Origin: Brassica napus
Lineage: Eukaryota; Streptophyta; Magnoliopsida; Brassicales; Brassicaceae
NCBI RefSeq assembly: GCF_020379485.1
Contig: NC_063450.1
Location: 43,490,681 to 43,554,680 of the forward strand
Direction of reading: 5' to 3'
DNA length: 64,000 nt
The notes under the pieces are model-generated. The model did not search any database. It was not told where the DNA came from and was given only the letters and a program-made list of their open reading frames with translations. Position numbers and translations under genes: made by a program. The number at the start of each line of letters is the position of its first letter. The first letter of the stretch is position 1. Of the stretch, positions 47,826 to 61,659 are shown piece by piece.

Positions 47826-49351
47826 TCTACACAACATCTTTCCTCTTTTAGCCGGACAATCTTTAAGATTCGTAAAGAGCTTAAAGAAAGAAAGAAAGAA
47901 TCTAGTTCTCTGTGGGATTATTCTGCTTCTTTTGTGGTCAATCTGAGAGAGAAGCTTCTGTTCATGTTTCCTTCCTTTCTTAAAAGCTACATTCTCTTTT
48001 CTGTTTCTGTCACCCTTTAGTTTGCGGCACATATTGTTTTAGCCCCTATAATTTTACATTTTTACGTTTTGACCCCGGTACTATTAAATAGATGCTTTCA
48101 CGTCAGCGACGCCAACGAGGACTATTTTAGAGCTAAGAAGAGTGATATAAGTGCACGTAAATGTTGATTAGTCGTATAAATAGTAAAACTCGATGGCTGT
48201 TTCAAAATCACATGAACTCTATCAACCATTACATTGTTTACATTGGTCAAGAAAGTGGCTTAGACGGTCTAACCAACGATTAACACTATATCTATATATA
48301 TATATATATATATATATGAATATAAAATATACTAAATATATAAAAAATAATCTTATATAAACTTTAGATTATTTCAAAAAATTTAATATTCAAAAATCTG
48401 ATTAATTGATGATATATGTAGTACATATCTCTTTAACTTGGATCAACAGCTTAGCAAAATTTGTATGATTTATTATAAAAAATTGTATGATTTGTTTGTG
48501 ATGTATTACTTTTCAAAAATATCACTCTCATGGAATAAACCGGTTCAGCGGTTTCAAAGGGTCACTCGGGGATGATTGTGACATTGTCTAAACAAATTTG
48601 AAAGTGGAGGGTGGTATAGGTAAATAATAATTATATAGAAATCGACAAAGCCACGAGCCATGTTTCAGGAGGTGTCTCTTTGTGTACGTTTTCAGCAACC
48701 GATGCTTAGCTGTTGGGGCGTGAAGTTAACAACATTATTACACTCACCACTTGGGATAATTTTAGACTGGTTAATCTACCAAACTGATTTGTATTTAACT
48801 GAATATACTAAATTGTATTTCCCTACTCAAATATTGTAATTTGTAAACATATACAAAGGCAGTAAGTAACCAGACGAATTAGCCGTCCTTTGTATTGATG
48901 TATATATTTATCATTGAAAAAATCAAAGAAAAAAATTACAAAATAATTAATTTAATAAAATAACTAAATAATTAGGGTTAAGCTATTGGAGTGAACATCT
49001 GACTCCGAATATCTATTAATTTGTACTTGATCACTCTTGTAAAGATAAGTTTTTTCCCCCACAAAATTTCTAAAGATAAGTTATACTATCATATTAGTTT
49101 ACTCCTAACAAAAAGAATTTTAAACATCAAGTCAGAAATTGGCTTGTTTAAGAATCGTATATATCAATTCTAAAAGGTAGCTTTTAAAAGGTCAACACAA
49201 GTATATCTATTTAATGACTTTGATAATTATTTAGTCATGGCCATTTGTAGAACGACTTTGAGGACCAACAACTTGTGCACATAATTATTATAGTCAACTG
49301 CTCATGGCGATTACAGTACTATATTCTAGTCATGTTTATCATAATTTGCTG
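47826..49351. other. PPPDE upstream region and intergenic
   Basis: Presumed PPPDE leader and promoter at the low end, with a (TA)n tract at about 48292-48317. The remainder is AT-rich. From memory a C2H2 zinc-finger gene (ZFP3) follows in Arabidopsis; I see no such gene here. Confidence 0.4.
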
Positions 49352-49359
49352 GTTATGAT

Positions 49360-49617
49360 CAGAGCCGGCCCTGAGTGGAAGCGGACCAAGCAGTTGCTTC
49401 CGGCCGACAAATAATAACTATATTTTCGGCCGAAATTTGACAGTAAGTTCCTTTAGCTAATTTGGTCATGGCACTATGGTTAACTGTCCAAGGTGATGAG
49501 TTCGAACGCTTCCCCCATCATAATACAACTATTTTTTATTCAGTGTTAATACTTAATACTAATCGGCCCAATAATTTTTTTTTGCTTCTGGCCCCTAGAT
49601 TCCTAGGACCGGCTCTG
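49360..49617. mobile_element. hAT-type MITE, 258 bp
   Basis: The TIR CAGAGCCGG (left) pairs with CCGGCTCTG (right). A perfect 8-bp TSD, GTTATGAT, is at 49352-49359 and 49618-49625. The interior contains GGCACTATGGTTAA and GAGTTCGAACGC, spaced like tRNA boxes A and B, so it may carry a SINE-like fragment. Confidence 0.85.
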
Positions 49618-49799
49618 GTTATGATTAGCACTAATAGTCAAAGACCTTTTAAAAACCTGTTTTGTATATTCAACAGAGGTTAATAAGTGAAAATATACTA
49701 TAGACTAATCTTTAAAACCCACAATTATACGAAAAAGGTTAACATGACGACGTTATGGACCGGCCGAGTACTTCTAGTGTAATCACTACAAGAAAACAC

Positions 49800-50050
49800 A
49801 TGGTTAACGACGAAAATTAACGAGGAAAAACAATCCTCGTAAATTTGCGTCGAGTTTACGACGAATTTACGTGAAAAACTAAAGTCATCGTTATTTCCTC
49901 GTAACGTAACGACAAAACTATTTCGTCGTAATGTGGATGTAACTTTACGAGTATTTTACGAGGAAAAACTATTTCCTCGTAAATACGACGTAAACTTTGC
50001 GTGGTATTTACGAGGGAATAGTTTACGTGTATTTAGCGAGGAAATTTTTG
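49800..50050. repeat. CACTA copy 2, 5' subterminal repeats
   Basis: Dense TTTCCTCGTAA, TTACGAGGA and TCGTCGTAA motifs in both orientations, as in copy 1 at 20690-20945. In En/Spm the equivalent motifs are TNPA-binding sites; here that is inference. Confidence 0.8.
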
Positions 50051-50150
50051 AATCCACCAACTTTATAGGTGTTACACGTTTTTTTTGCCCACCTAATTAA
50101 TTTTCGTCGTAAATTCATAGCAAAATTACAACTACCAGATTCGAATTTTC

Positions 50151-50159
50151 CTATAAATA
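50151..50159 (+). promoter_or_regulatory. TATA box of the copy 2 transposase gene
   Basis: CTATAAATA lies 58 nt upstream of the ATG, just after the subterminal repeats, giving a short A-rich leader. The same motif is at 21033-21041 in copy 1. Confidence 0.55.
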
Positions 50160-50216
50160 TGGATGTTTAAACATCATTTTAAACACACCAACAACAAAAA
50201 ACGTGAAAGAAAAAAA

Positions 50217-53200
50217 ATGGCTGGCTCCGGGAATATTTACGAGTTGCGGAAGTGGATGTATATGCATAGAGATGCTAACGGGAGAGTGACGAAAGAATAC
50301 CTTGCGGGTCTGGAGACATTTATGCATCAAGCAGATTCAACACCGCTCGCCCAAGAAAGTGGTAAGATGTTCTGTCCTTGTCGGAAATGCAACAATTCGA
50401 AACTGGCAAACCGTGAAAATGTTTGGAAGCATTTAATAAATAGAGGTTTCACGGCAAATTACTATATCTGGTTTCAACATGGAGAAGGTTTTAATTATGA
50501 TCAGAATGAAGCTAGTAGTAGTAATAGCAATTTTCAGGAAAAAAAACCGGTTGATCATCATTTGCATAATGAACATAGTTACCAGCAGGAGGAGATGGTA
50601 GATTATGATAGGGTTCATGATATGGTAGCTGATGCATTCGTAGCTCATGATGGAGATGAAGAACCTAATATAGATGCAAAAAAGTTTTACGAAATGTTAA
50701 ACGCGGCGAATCAACCACTTTACAGTGGTTGTAGAGAAGGTCTCTCTAAATTGTCGTTAGCTGCTAGAATGATGAATATTAAAACTGATCACAATCTACC
50801 TGAAAGTTGCATGAACGAATGGGCGGACTTGTTTAAAGAGTATTTGCCGGAAGACAATGTGTCTGCTGATTCTTATTATGAGATTCAGAAACTGGTTTAT
50901 AGTCTTGGGTTGCCTTCGGAGATGATAGATGTTTGCATCGACAACTGCATGATCTATTGGGGAGATGATGAGAAGCTAGAAGAATGTCGATTCTGCAAGA
51001 AGCCACGATTCAAGCCGCAAGGACGGGGACGTAATAGGGTACCGTACCAAAGGATGTGGTACCTACCAATTACAGACAGATTGAAAAGATTGTATCAATC
51101 AGAGCAGACTGCTGGAAAGATGAGATGGCATGCCGAGCATACTCAGACGGATGGTGAGATGACTCATCCATCAGATGCAAGAGCCTGGAAACATTTCAAC
51201 AAAGTACATCCAGATTTCGCTAGCAATATCCGGAATGTGTATCTCGGATTATGCACAGATGGATTTAGTCCGTTCGGAATGTCAGGGAGACAATATTCAT
51301 TGTGGCCAGTCTTTCTTACTCCATACAACCTGCCACCGGAGATGTGCATGCAACGGGAGTTACTATTCTTGACCATATTAATACCTGGTCCGAACCATCC
51401 AAAAAGGTCCCTGGATGTTTTCCTACAACCACTGATAAAAGAGTTGAAGGATTTGTGGTCAACAGGGGTGAGGACGTATGACTGTTCAACGAAGACGAAT
51501 TTTACGATGCGAGCGATGCTTTTGTGGACCATAAGTGATTTCCCTGCCTATGGGATGTTGTCTGGATGGACTACACATGGGAGATTAGCTTGTCCATATT
51601 GTAATGGAACGACAGATGCGTTTCAACTGAAGAATGGTAGGAAGACAAGTTGGTTTGATTGTCACCGTCGATTTCTTCCCATTGGCCATCCTTACCGAAG
51701 AAACAAGAATTTGTTTAGGCACAAAAGGGTTGTGAGAGACACTCCTCCTCCATATCTAACTGGAGAACAAATTGAAGCGCAAATCGACTACTACGGAGCT
51801 AACGAAACAGTTCGTTGGGGTGGTAATTGGCATGTCCCTCGTAATATGCCAGATTCTTACGGTGTTCATCACAACTGGCACAAGAAGAGTATATTTTGGG
51901 AGTTGCCATATTGGAAGGATCTTCTTCTGCGCCACAACCTCGATGTGATGCATATAGAGAAGAATTTCTTTGAGAACATCATGAATACAATATTGAATGT
52001 CCCAGGGAAGACAAAAGACAACATAAAATCGAGGTTGGACTTGCCGGATATTTGCTCAAGAAGCGAGTTACATATTAAAAGCAATGGACAAGTTCCCGTT
52101 CCGATATTCAGATTATCTTCAGAAAAAAAGTCGGTGTTGTTCAACTGGGTGGCATCAGAAGTGAAGTTCCCCGATGGGTATGTTTCGAATCTCTCTAGAT
52201 GTGTTGAAAAGGGTCAAAAGTTCTCCGGGATGAAGAGTCATGATTGTCATGTATTTATGCAACGACTACTGCCCTTTGCATTTGCGGAGCTACTTCCAAC
52301 AAACGTACATGAAGCACTTGCAGGTACGTAGTGTATTATATCACAATAATTTACAAAATAATATATGACTAACAATGTGTTTAATTTTTTTTGAATATAA
52401 AAGGCATTGGAGCATTTTTCAGGGATCTGAGCACACGCACTCTTAAAGAAGAAGTTGTGGAACAGCTTCAGGAGAACATTCCCATCTTATTGTGCAACTT
52501 GGAGAAGATATTTCCTCCCGGATTTTTTGACGTCATGGAGCATCTAGCTGTCCACCTCCCATATGAGGCATTGCTTCGTGGACCTGTACATTACGGATGG
52601 ATGTATCAGTATGAGCGAGCCATGAAATATTTGAAGGGAAAAGCAAAGAACCTCGCCAAAGTTGAAGGTTCTATAATTGCTGGAAGTTTGACGGAAGAAG
52701 TTTCTCACTTCACATCGTACTACTTTGCGTCAAAAGTACGTACACGGAGAAGAGCTCCAAGAAGATATGATGATGGTGGTGTTGCGCCAACATATGCAGT
52801 TGCTGGTGTTCCAGACATCTTTAGCCAGATTGGGCGACTCGGTGGGAAGTGTAAAGAGGTTTGGTGGTCGAGTGAAGAAGACGCTCATAGTGCACACACC
52901 TATATTCTACTCAATTGCGAAGATCCATTGATGCGTTATTTTGAAAGGTAACATATATTGACACTTCGAAACACATATAACTATAATTAATTGTATAATT
53001 GCGAGAGATTCATTCCTATAAAATGTGATTTTACAGCCTATTTGTTTCTCAAGTCGAAGAAACATTTCCTGGTATATCCACAAGTGACGTAGACAAAAGG
53101 AAAGATCAACACTTCATTAAGTGGTTGCGGAATCAGGTATTAACTAAAACTTTTTTTTCATACATTATCTGTATTTCATTAACATTCTCTTTATTTTTGC

Positions 53201-53880
53201 AGGTTGATTATGACGACGACGATGCAGATTATCCTAAGTGGTTACACGAAGTAATTCAATCTCCACTTGTAAAGGTCACCACATCACAGATGTATTTCAC
53301 ACGGGGCTATACTTTTCATACATATGACTATGGTAGACAGCGGGCGACCAGTAACTATGGAATATGTGTGAAAGGGGAAACAGATTTCTACGGGATCTTG
53401 ACGGAGATTATTGAAGTCGAATTTCCAGGGATACTGAAGCTGAAATGCGTCCTCTTCAAATGTGAATGGTTCGACCCCGTCGTCAACAGAGGTGTTCGGT
53501 CTAACAAATTCGGTGTAGTTGATGTCAACGGTGGACGAAGGTACAACAAATTCGAGCCTTTCATCTTAGCTTCACAAGCAGACCAAGTTAGCTTCCTTCC
53601 ATACCCTCGGATGAGAGATTCAGGTATAAATTGGTTAGCAGTGATCAAAGTTACACCTCGAGGACGAATCATCAGTGGAGAAGAACCACCATTGCAAGAA
53701 GAACAGATAAATGAAGTCGAGGAACCTGAACAAGAAATTGATGACATCCTTCTCATTGATCCGCATAATCACGAGTACGAAGATCTTACCGATGATGCCA
53801 CAGACGAAGCTGTTGAAGACGAGTTTAATGAAAATGATGATGTTTCTAGTGATGACGAGAATGTCGATGTATCCGATTGA
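50217..53880 (+). CDS. CACTA TNP2-type transposase, apparently intact
   Basis: The enzyme should cut at the CACTA ends and reinsert the element, acting in the nucleus. The four exons are 50217-52323, 52404-52947, 53037-53136 and 53203-53880, with GT-AG introns and continuous phase. They total 3429 nt and encode 1142 residues. The N-terminal transposase-associated domain (about 1-80) has CPCRKC and a His at 72. The tnp2 catalytic region (about 230-680) has LCTDGFSPFG, SLDVFLQPLI, GRLACPYC and HNLDVMHIEKNFFENI (near 575). A DUF4218 region follows in exon 2 (FRDLSTRT, VHLPYEALLRGPVHYGWMYQYER). A DUF4216 region lies in exon 4 (YGILTEIIEVEFPG, LFKCEWFDP). The C-terminal tail is strongly acidic. 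The start MAGSGNIYEL is preferred over the in-frame 50163 ATG because it matches copy 1, where the upstream frame is not kept. Confidence 0.93.
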
Positions 53881-54049
53881 TGTATTTGTTCTATGAATAA
53901 GATGAGGGAGTTTGTTTTATGAATAAGATAATGTGAGGTTTGTTTTATGAATAAGGGAATGCTGGGAGTTTGTTTTATGAATAAGCAAATGTGGGATATT
54001 GTGGTTTGGAATGGAAATAAAGATGGAGTTTGGAATATATGAAGTAGAA

Positions 54050-55660
54050 AATAAGGAATATGGGGTTTCGGGTTTTTGGTTTCGGGTTTCGGGTTTTGGG
54101 TTTTGGGTTTCGGGTTTGGGCTTTCGGGTTTCGGGGTTTGGGGTTCTAGGGATATATGAAGTAGAAAATTAAAGATGGGGGTTTGGAATATATGAAGTAG
54201 AAAATTAAAGATGGGGGTTTGGGTTTGGGGTTTCGGGTTTCGGGTTTGGGGTTTCGGGTTTGGGGTTTCGGGTTTAGGGTATGGGGTTTGGGGGTTGGGG
54301 TTTCGGGTTTGGGGTTTAGGGTATGGGGTTTCAGGTTTGGGGTTTCGGGTTTAGGGTATGGGGTTTGGGGGTTGGGGTTTCGGGTTTCGGGTTTCTGAAT
54401 CTAGGGATTTAAACATAACACTCGTTAATTCCACGTAAGCACAAATCGTCGTAAAGTCCACGTAGGATGAAATCGTCGTAAAGTCCACGCAGGATGAAAT
54501 CGTCGTAAAGTACACGTAGGATGAAATCGTCGTAAAGTCCACGTAGCATAAAATCGTCGTAAAGTCCACGTAGGGTTAAATCGTCGTAAAAACCACGTAA
54601 GATAACGAGGAAATAACGACGAAACCTAAAATTAAATATGAGGTTTGGAATATATGAAGTAGAAAATTAAAGATGGGGGTTTGGAATATATGAAGTAGAA
54701 AATAAGGAATATGGGGTTTCGGGTTTCGGGTTTCGGGTTTGGGGTTTCGGGTTTGGGGTATGGGGTTTCGGGTTTGGGGTTTCGGGTTTCGGATTTCGGG
54801 TTTGGGGTTTCGGGGTTGGGGTTTCGGGTTTCGGGTTTCGGGTTTCGGGTTTGGGGTTGGAATATATGAAGTAGAAAATTAAAGATGGGGGTTTGGAATA
54901 TATGAAGTAGAAAATAAGGAATCTGGGGTATGGTGTTTCGGGTTTGGGGTTTCGGGTTTCGGATTTCGGGTTTGGGGTTTCGGGGTTGGGGTTTCGGGTT
55001 TCGGGTTTCGGGTTTGGGGTTGGAATATATGAAGTAGAAAATTAAAGATGGGGGTTTGGAATATATGAAGTAGAAAATAAGGAATCTGGGGTTTGGGGTT
55101 TCGGGTTTCGGGTTTGGGGTTTCGGGTTTGGGGTTTCGGGTTTCGGGTTTCGGGGTTGGGGTTTCGGGTTTCGGGTTTGGGGTTGGAATATATGAAGTAG
55201 AAAATTAAAGATGGGGGTTTGGAATATATGAAGTAGAAAATAAGGAATCTGGGGTTTGGGGTTTCGGGTTTCGGGTTTGGGGTTTCGGGTTTGGGGTTTC
55301 GGGTTTCGGGTTTCGGGGTTGGGGTTTCGGGTTTCGGGTTTGGGGTTTGGGGTTTGGGGTTTGGGGTTTGTGGTTTCGGGTTTCGGGTTTGGGGTTCTAG
55401 GGATTTAAACATAACACTCGTTAATTCCACGTAGGATGAAATCGTCGTAAAGACCACGTAAAAAGATTTAAACATAAATCACGTTAATTCCACGTAAGCA
55501 AAATCGTCGTAAAGTACACGTAAAAAAAACACTCGTTAATTCCACGTAAGCAAAATCGTCGTAAAGACCACGTAAATGGATTTATACATAAACCCGTTAA
55601 TTCCACGTAAGTAAAAATCGTCGTAAATATCTCGTAGTGTACAAACTTGAAAAAAAAGGA
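54050..55660. repeat. Telomere-like heptamer array and satellite in CACTA copy 2
   Basis: Blocks of TTTCGGG, TTTGGGG and related heptamers alternate with a spacer containing GGAATATATGAAGTAG and AAATTAAAGATGGGGG, repeated near 54155, 54650, 54860, 55020 and 55190. At 54420-54610 and 55420-55640 a unit of about 28-30 bp with AATCGTCGTAAAG and CCACGTAGGATGA repeats. The unit arrangement differs from copy 1, so the array has changed faster than the genes. Confidence 0.9.
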
Positions 55661-56046
55661 AAAGGAGAAAAATACCAGATTAACATGTGGCAAGACTTCC
55701 AGCAATTATAATACGTAAGTCTCGCCCACATGAATTCTAATATCTTCTCCTTTTCCTATTTTTTTCAAATATTTATAATTTGAATATGATTTTTTTGAGG
55801 ATTGTGATTTGAGATAAAGTGTGATTTGGGAGTTTGGGTGTGGTTTGAGAGTGAGAGTTGTGGGTATATTTATAGGAAAGCAAGCCTCGTTAATTCCTCG
55901 TAAAGTAAATCGTCGTTAATACCTCGTATAAAAAAACACGGGCCTTTGTGATTACTCGCAATTTCCTCGTAAAAAAAAAGACGGGCCTTTGTAACTGCTC
56001 GCTATTTAGTCGTAAATTTACGACGAATTTGCGACGATATGTAATC

Positions 56047-56056
56047 TTATATATAC
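56047..56056 (+). promoter_or_regulatory. TATA-like promoter of the copy 2 second gene
   Basis: TTATATATAC lies about 75 nt upstream of the ATG and follows a block of CGTCGTAA/TTACGACGAA motifs. It is conserved in copy 1 near 26826-26835. Confidence 0.5.
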
Positions 56057-56126
56057 ACCCGCTCACTCTTTATTTCTTCTCTACTTCCTCTCTACTTCCT
56101 CTCCACTTCCTCCCCATTTCGTAGCA

Positions 56127-57989
<1,863 letters not shown>

Positions 57990-58620
57990 TTTTTTTTTTT
58001 GTTGTTGTATTATATAAATTCAAAACTTATTTATTTATAAAATATTTTCATATGAATTTATTTTTATTTTGAATTTTAATTTATTATTAAATTAAATAAT
58101 TTTAATTATTTTTTTATTATATTTTAAAATTCTGTAAAATAATAAAAATGAAGTAAATTCGTAGCTAAAGTACGACCTCTTTACGTGGAAATCTTACGAG
58201 GAAATGACGAGAAACAGTTTACGAGTATTTTACGAGGAATTCTTTACGAGGAAATAACGAGGAAATGTTTACGACTATTTTACGAGGAAATAATTTCGTG
58301 GTTATTACGTGTATTTTGCGAGGAAAATATTTCAAGGTATTTACGTGTAGATTACGAGAAACTGTTTTCGAGTTATTTACGAGGAATTGTAGCGACGTCC
58401 TTACGAGGAATTGTAGCGACGTCTTTACGACGAATCGTTCTACTTCGTCTTTACGACGAAATATATTCCTCGCTAAGTTACGACGAATTAGCGAGGAAAT
58501 ATGTGTTACGACGGACGTGTAACGAGCGAACACGTTTCCTCGCTAATTCGTCGTAAAGCCTCTTTTACGACGAATTAGCGAGGAAAACCGCCCTCGTTAA
58601 GATTATGTTTTCTTGTAGTG
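57990..58620. repeat. CACTA copy 2, 3' flank and subterminal repeats
   Basis: An AT-rich 3' UTR-like stretch leads at about 58155 into dense TTACGAGGA, TTACGACGA and GCGAGGAAA motifs that run to the TIR. Open frames across it on both strands are products of the repeats. Confidence 0.8.
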
Positions 58621-58873
58621 AATTGCATATTCCTTGGCCTTTTACGATCAAGTCTTGTGATATTCGGTGGACCTGATGGAATGAAACTCATAAAATCCAT
58701 ATAGAAAGATTAATATATTCATTGCCATTTGAATTCATCAATGAGACCGAAACAGAAATTCCTAGCGAAGTTATCTTGGACGTTAGTATACAATACTAAA
58801 ATAGTGTTCCTATAAAGCAAGGCAGGAGCAACATTTTCGCAAGTAGCATAGAGACAAGTAAATAACACGTGAT

Positions 58874-59046
58874 AACCAAGCGCTCGTAGCTTGGTGGTAA
58901 AGGAGGTACAACTGTACTGCCCGCCACCCGGGTTCGAGCCTTGGCCACAACGGATTTAACATCCCTTCCGTTGGGGCGCTGGACCCCTTTCGGGGATAGT
59001 TGGGAATGTGACTGCCCAGATACCAGAGTTATCAAAAAAAAAAAAA
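58874..59046 (+). mobile_element. SINE (tRNA-derived), about 173 bp
   Basis: A box A-like TAGCTTGGTGGTAA is near the 5' end and a box B GGGTTCGAGCC at about 58928. It ends in a T-C-rich body and a poly(A) tail. A 10-bp TSD, AACACGTGAT, is at 58864-58873 and 59046-59055. Confidence 0.85.
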
Positions 59047-59055
59047 ACACGTGAT

Positions 59056-60247
59056 TTGATTGTCTATTTTACAAAGATCATATCTTACAGCTCTCATTTG
59101 TTTGAATACTTCTGTTTCGTAATATGTTCCTTTTTTGGGTCAAATGTTATTTTTCGTAATATGTTTTACCTATACTATACTCGGGGCTTTGGAGTCTAGT
59201 GATTTAGGTATACATAGGTTTTGTCCACAATGGACAGTATTAAAATATCGTTACTCATTTCAGCAGTGGGCCTTCTGGCCCAACCCATTGTGACTCATTT
59301 TAACCTATATCCGAAAACTGGAACCCGAACCGATCCAAAAATACCCGACCCAAAACTGAACCAAAAATCTATAAATATCTTTTGGGTCTAATTTATTTTA
59401 CCCGAAAGAACCGTAACCGAAAGGAACCGATCCGAATAGACCCGGACCCAAAAAGAACCGATCCGAATAGACCCGACCCGATAAAAACAGATTTGTTCCC
59501 GACTTAAAACACATGTATATCCAAAACTAGTATTGTTTGTGTTCTAATATATATATATATATTATTTTATGATTTAGTTGAAATATTTTTTGTTAACAAT
59601 ATTTGTTATTACTCCCGCTGTATCACTTTAAGTGGGTTTTAAGGATTTTACAAGTCTTCGTGTATTTGTTTTAAAGGTCCGGTAAAAACAACAAGTTTAA
59701 AAATAAAAATAAAAACATATAACCAACGTAATAAGAATAAAAAAGATGGTTACTTAATACACACAACTTACACAAATAAACTGGAGAAAAAATATTCAGA
59801 AATAAAAGGTACTCTCAACAACCTTAATATAATTTATGTAATCTCAACAATACAAGTAACAAATTAAAAAGACAAACAAACAATAAGTTTCAGTGACACA
59901 ACAGGCAACACCACGAACTATATCAATCACATTACTAACACATTTTAGTCATTCATGAGTGGATAACAGTGCATACACAGTTCATCATCACAACTCTAAC
60001 CCTATAACAATAAAAAACTTGAAAAACAATGATCAACCCAAAGACGCAAAATTCACAGGTACAATAACCCTAACAAATATTGAGACGAAATAAATTCTTT
60101 CTGCGCGGGGCAATGCCACTAGTACTATTAATTTTTTAGTGATTATTGAAATCCCACGTTGTGTGGTGATAAGGTCTTGGGCAATATTTAAATGCATAGA
60201 CAATTCCACGCCCATCTCTGATTCATACCTGTTTTTTCTTCTATAAT
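59056..60247. other. Intergenic with CCGAACCC-type repeat remnant
   Basis: From about 59300 to 59500 the DNA is rich in CCCGAACCGATCC-type motifs with a local tandem repeat (AAAGAACCGATCCGAATAGA), like the interior of the split hAT at 20574. No ends or TSD were found. TACTCCCGCTGTATCACTTT near 59611 resembles one end of a Stowaway MITE. No gene was recognised. Confidence 0.5.
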
Positions 60248-60469
60248 TTACACAAAAATAGAATAATTCTATTATATGGCAAATTTTGCTCCAATAGTTT
60301 ACTCTATTATAGAGGAGAAAATAGAATAATTTCAATTTTTCATTCTATATTTTGAGTGAAAAAGTGGAATTCCTCTATTTTCTCCTCTACAATAGAGTAA
60401 CTCTATTATAGAGTAAACCATTGGAGAAAAACTTACCCTATAATAAAGATAATCTATTTTTGTGGGAAT
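60248..60469. mobile_element. Palindromic MITE, about 220 bp
   Basis: The arms pair nearly end to end: ACACAAAAATAGA...TCTATTATA on the left, and CTATAATAAAGATAATCTATTTTTGTGGG (in part) in complement on the right. The inner arms contain CTCCAATAGTTTACTCTATTATAG and its complement CTATTATAGAGTAAACCATTGGAG (in part). It is the same family as 43712-43985. Confidence 0.7.
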
Positions 60470-60933
60470 AAGTATGGATTGGAAATGCCCTTAGCTTAGC
60501 TTTTGGGCTAGCAATTTAATAATAGTGATTGACGATTAATAGTGATTGACAAAAAAAAAAAAAGAAGAAGATAGTTTTTTTTTTGTCAAACAAAGAAGGT
60601 AGTTTATGTGAAGTTTTTTTCCTATGAAAAAAGTTGGTTAGTTATTGGCTTATTGCACACACTGGTTCGTTATTGATCTTCATAAATTTGTGCAAAAAAA
60701 AATTGTTTAGTTACTGCACACATTGAACTGTATCTTGAATTCCTGATACTATATAAAGAACAGAGCAACTTGCATATTTGTGAAATTCCCCATAAATATA
60801 CGACGAATGTTTAATTGGAATAACTGATAATCTTAGAAATAATTTCTACAGGAGTTCCATATCTATTTTTTCTGATCTTTCGATAAAAAATATGATCTTA
60901 ATAAAAATATCCCAAATCTACATTGCATTTTCC

Positions 60934-60970
<37 letters not shown>

Positions 60971-61659
60971 AAACAATATTTAAAATGTCTTTAATTAGAA
61001 ATTTTAATTAAGAACATATGCATTATAGTCGTATCTCACCAAAAAAATCAAGACAAAATTAAATATAAATAAAATATTTTGTGTTCATATTTTGAGAAAT
61101 TCAAAATTGGGATACCTACTCTAAACGTGCTCAAATGTATGATTCTCAAACATAACGTTAATGTAGATACATACGTTACAACATCATCTCACTTTCACAT
61201 GGTTTATAAATATGAATTCGCCATTGCCTGCTTGTCTTACAACACAAGTAAACTATCATATCTCTCTTCTTTTTTTACTAAACTATCATATCTCTTTCCC
61301 TCTCTCTAAATCAAATCTTCTACACAAAGTTAAAGACTTGAAGGTAAATATTACCGAGCTCTGTCTCCCTATGTAGATGTTTCATTACTACAGAAGAAGC
61401 TCATATTCTCTATCTAGTTGATTAATTTTTCATCCACACGTTCTTGACTTATTCCGATGTTGCATCTTTTTTTGGCATCTATTTTTGTTGCCAATACATT
61501 GATCGGGTAAAGAACTTTGGTAGTTTTAGTTTGCACGGTCATATCCCACCCACAACATGTTACTTATATTTCTCTTAAGATTTTGTTAAATAGATTGAGA
61601 AAATTAAGCTATTATTAATTAACTCTAAATAATATTTCCCTTGCTGTGTAGGAAGCAAA
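60470..61659. other. Upstream region of the CYP71B gene
   Basis: Contains an (AT)n tract at about 60938-60968 and otherwise AT-rich promoter-type sequence. The frame at 61079-61309 has no recognisable domain. Confidence 0.4.

Noticed and set aside
47826..49783. Search for the ZFP3-type C2H2 gene next to the PPPDE gene
   Set aside because: No CX2C...HX3H zinc finger or QALGGH motif was seen in the open frames of this stretch.
54879..55475. 198-codon minus-strand Pro/Lys/Thr-rich frame in CACTA copy 2
   Set aside because: It is a by-product of the seven-base repeat, which leaves frames open. The copy 1 array breaks the frame differently.
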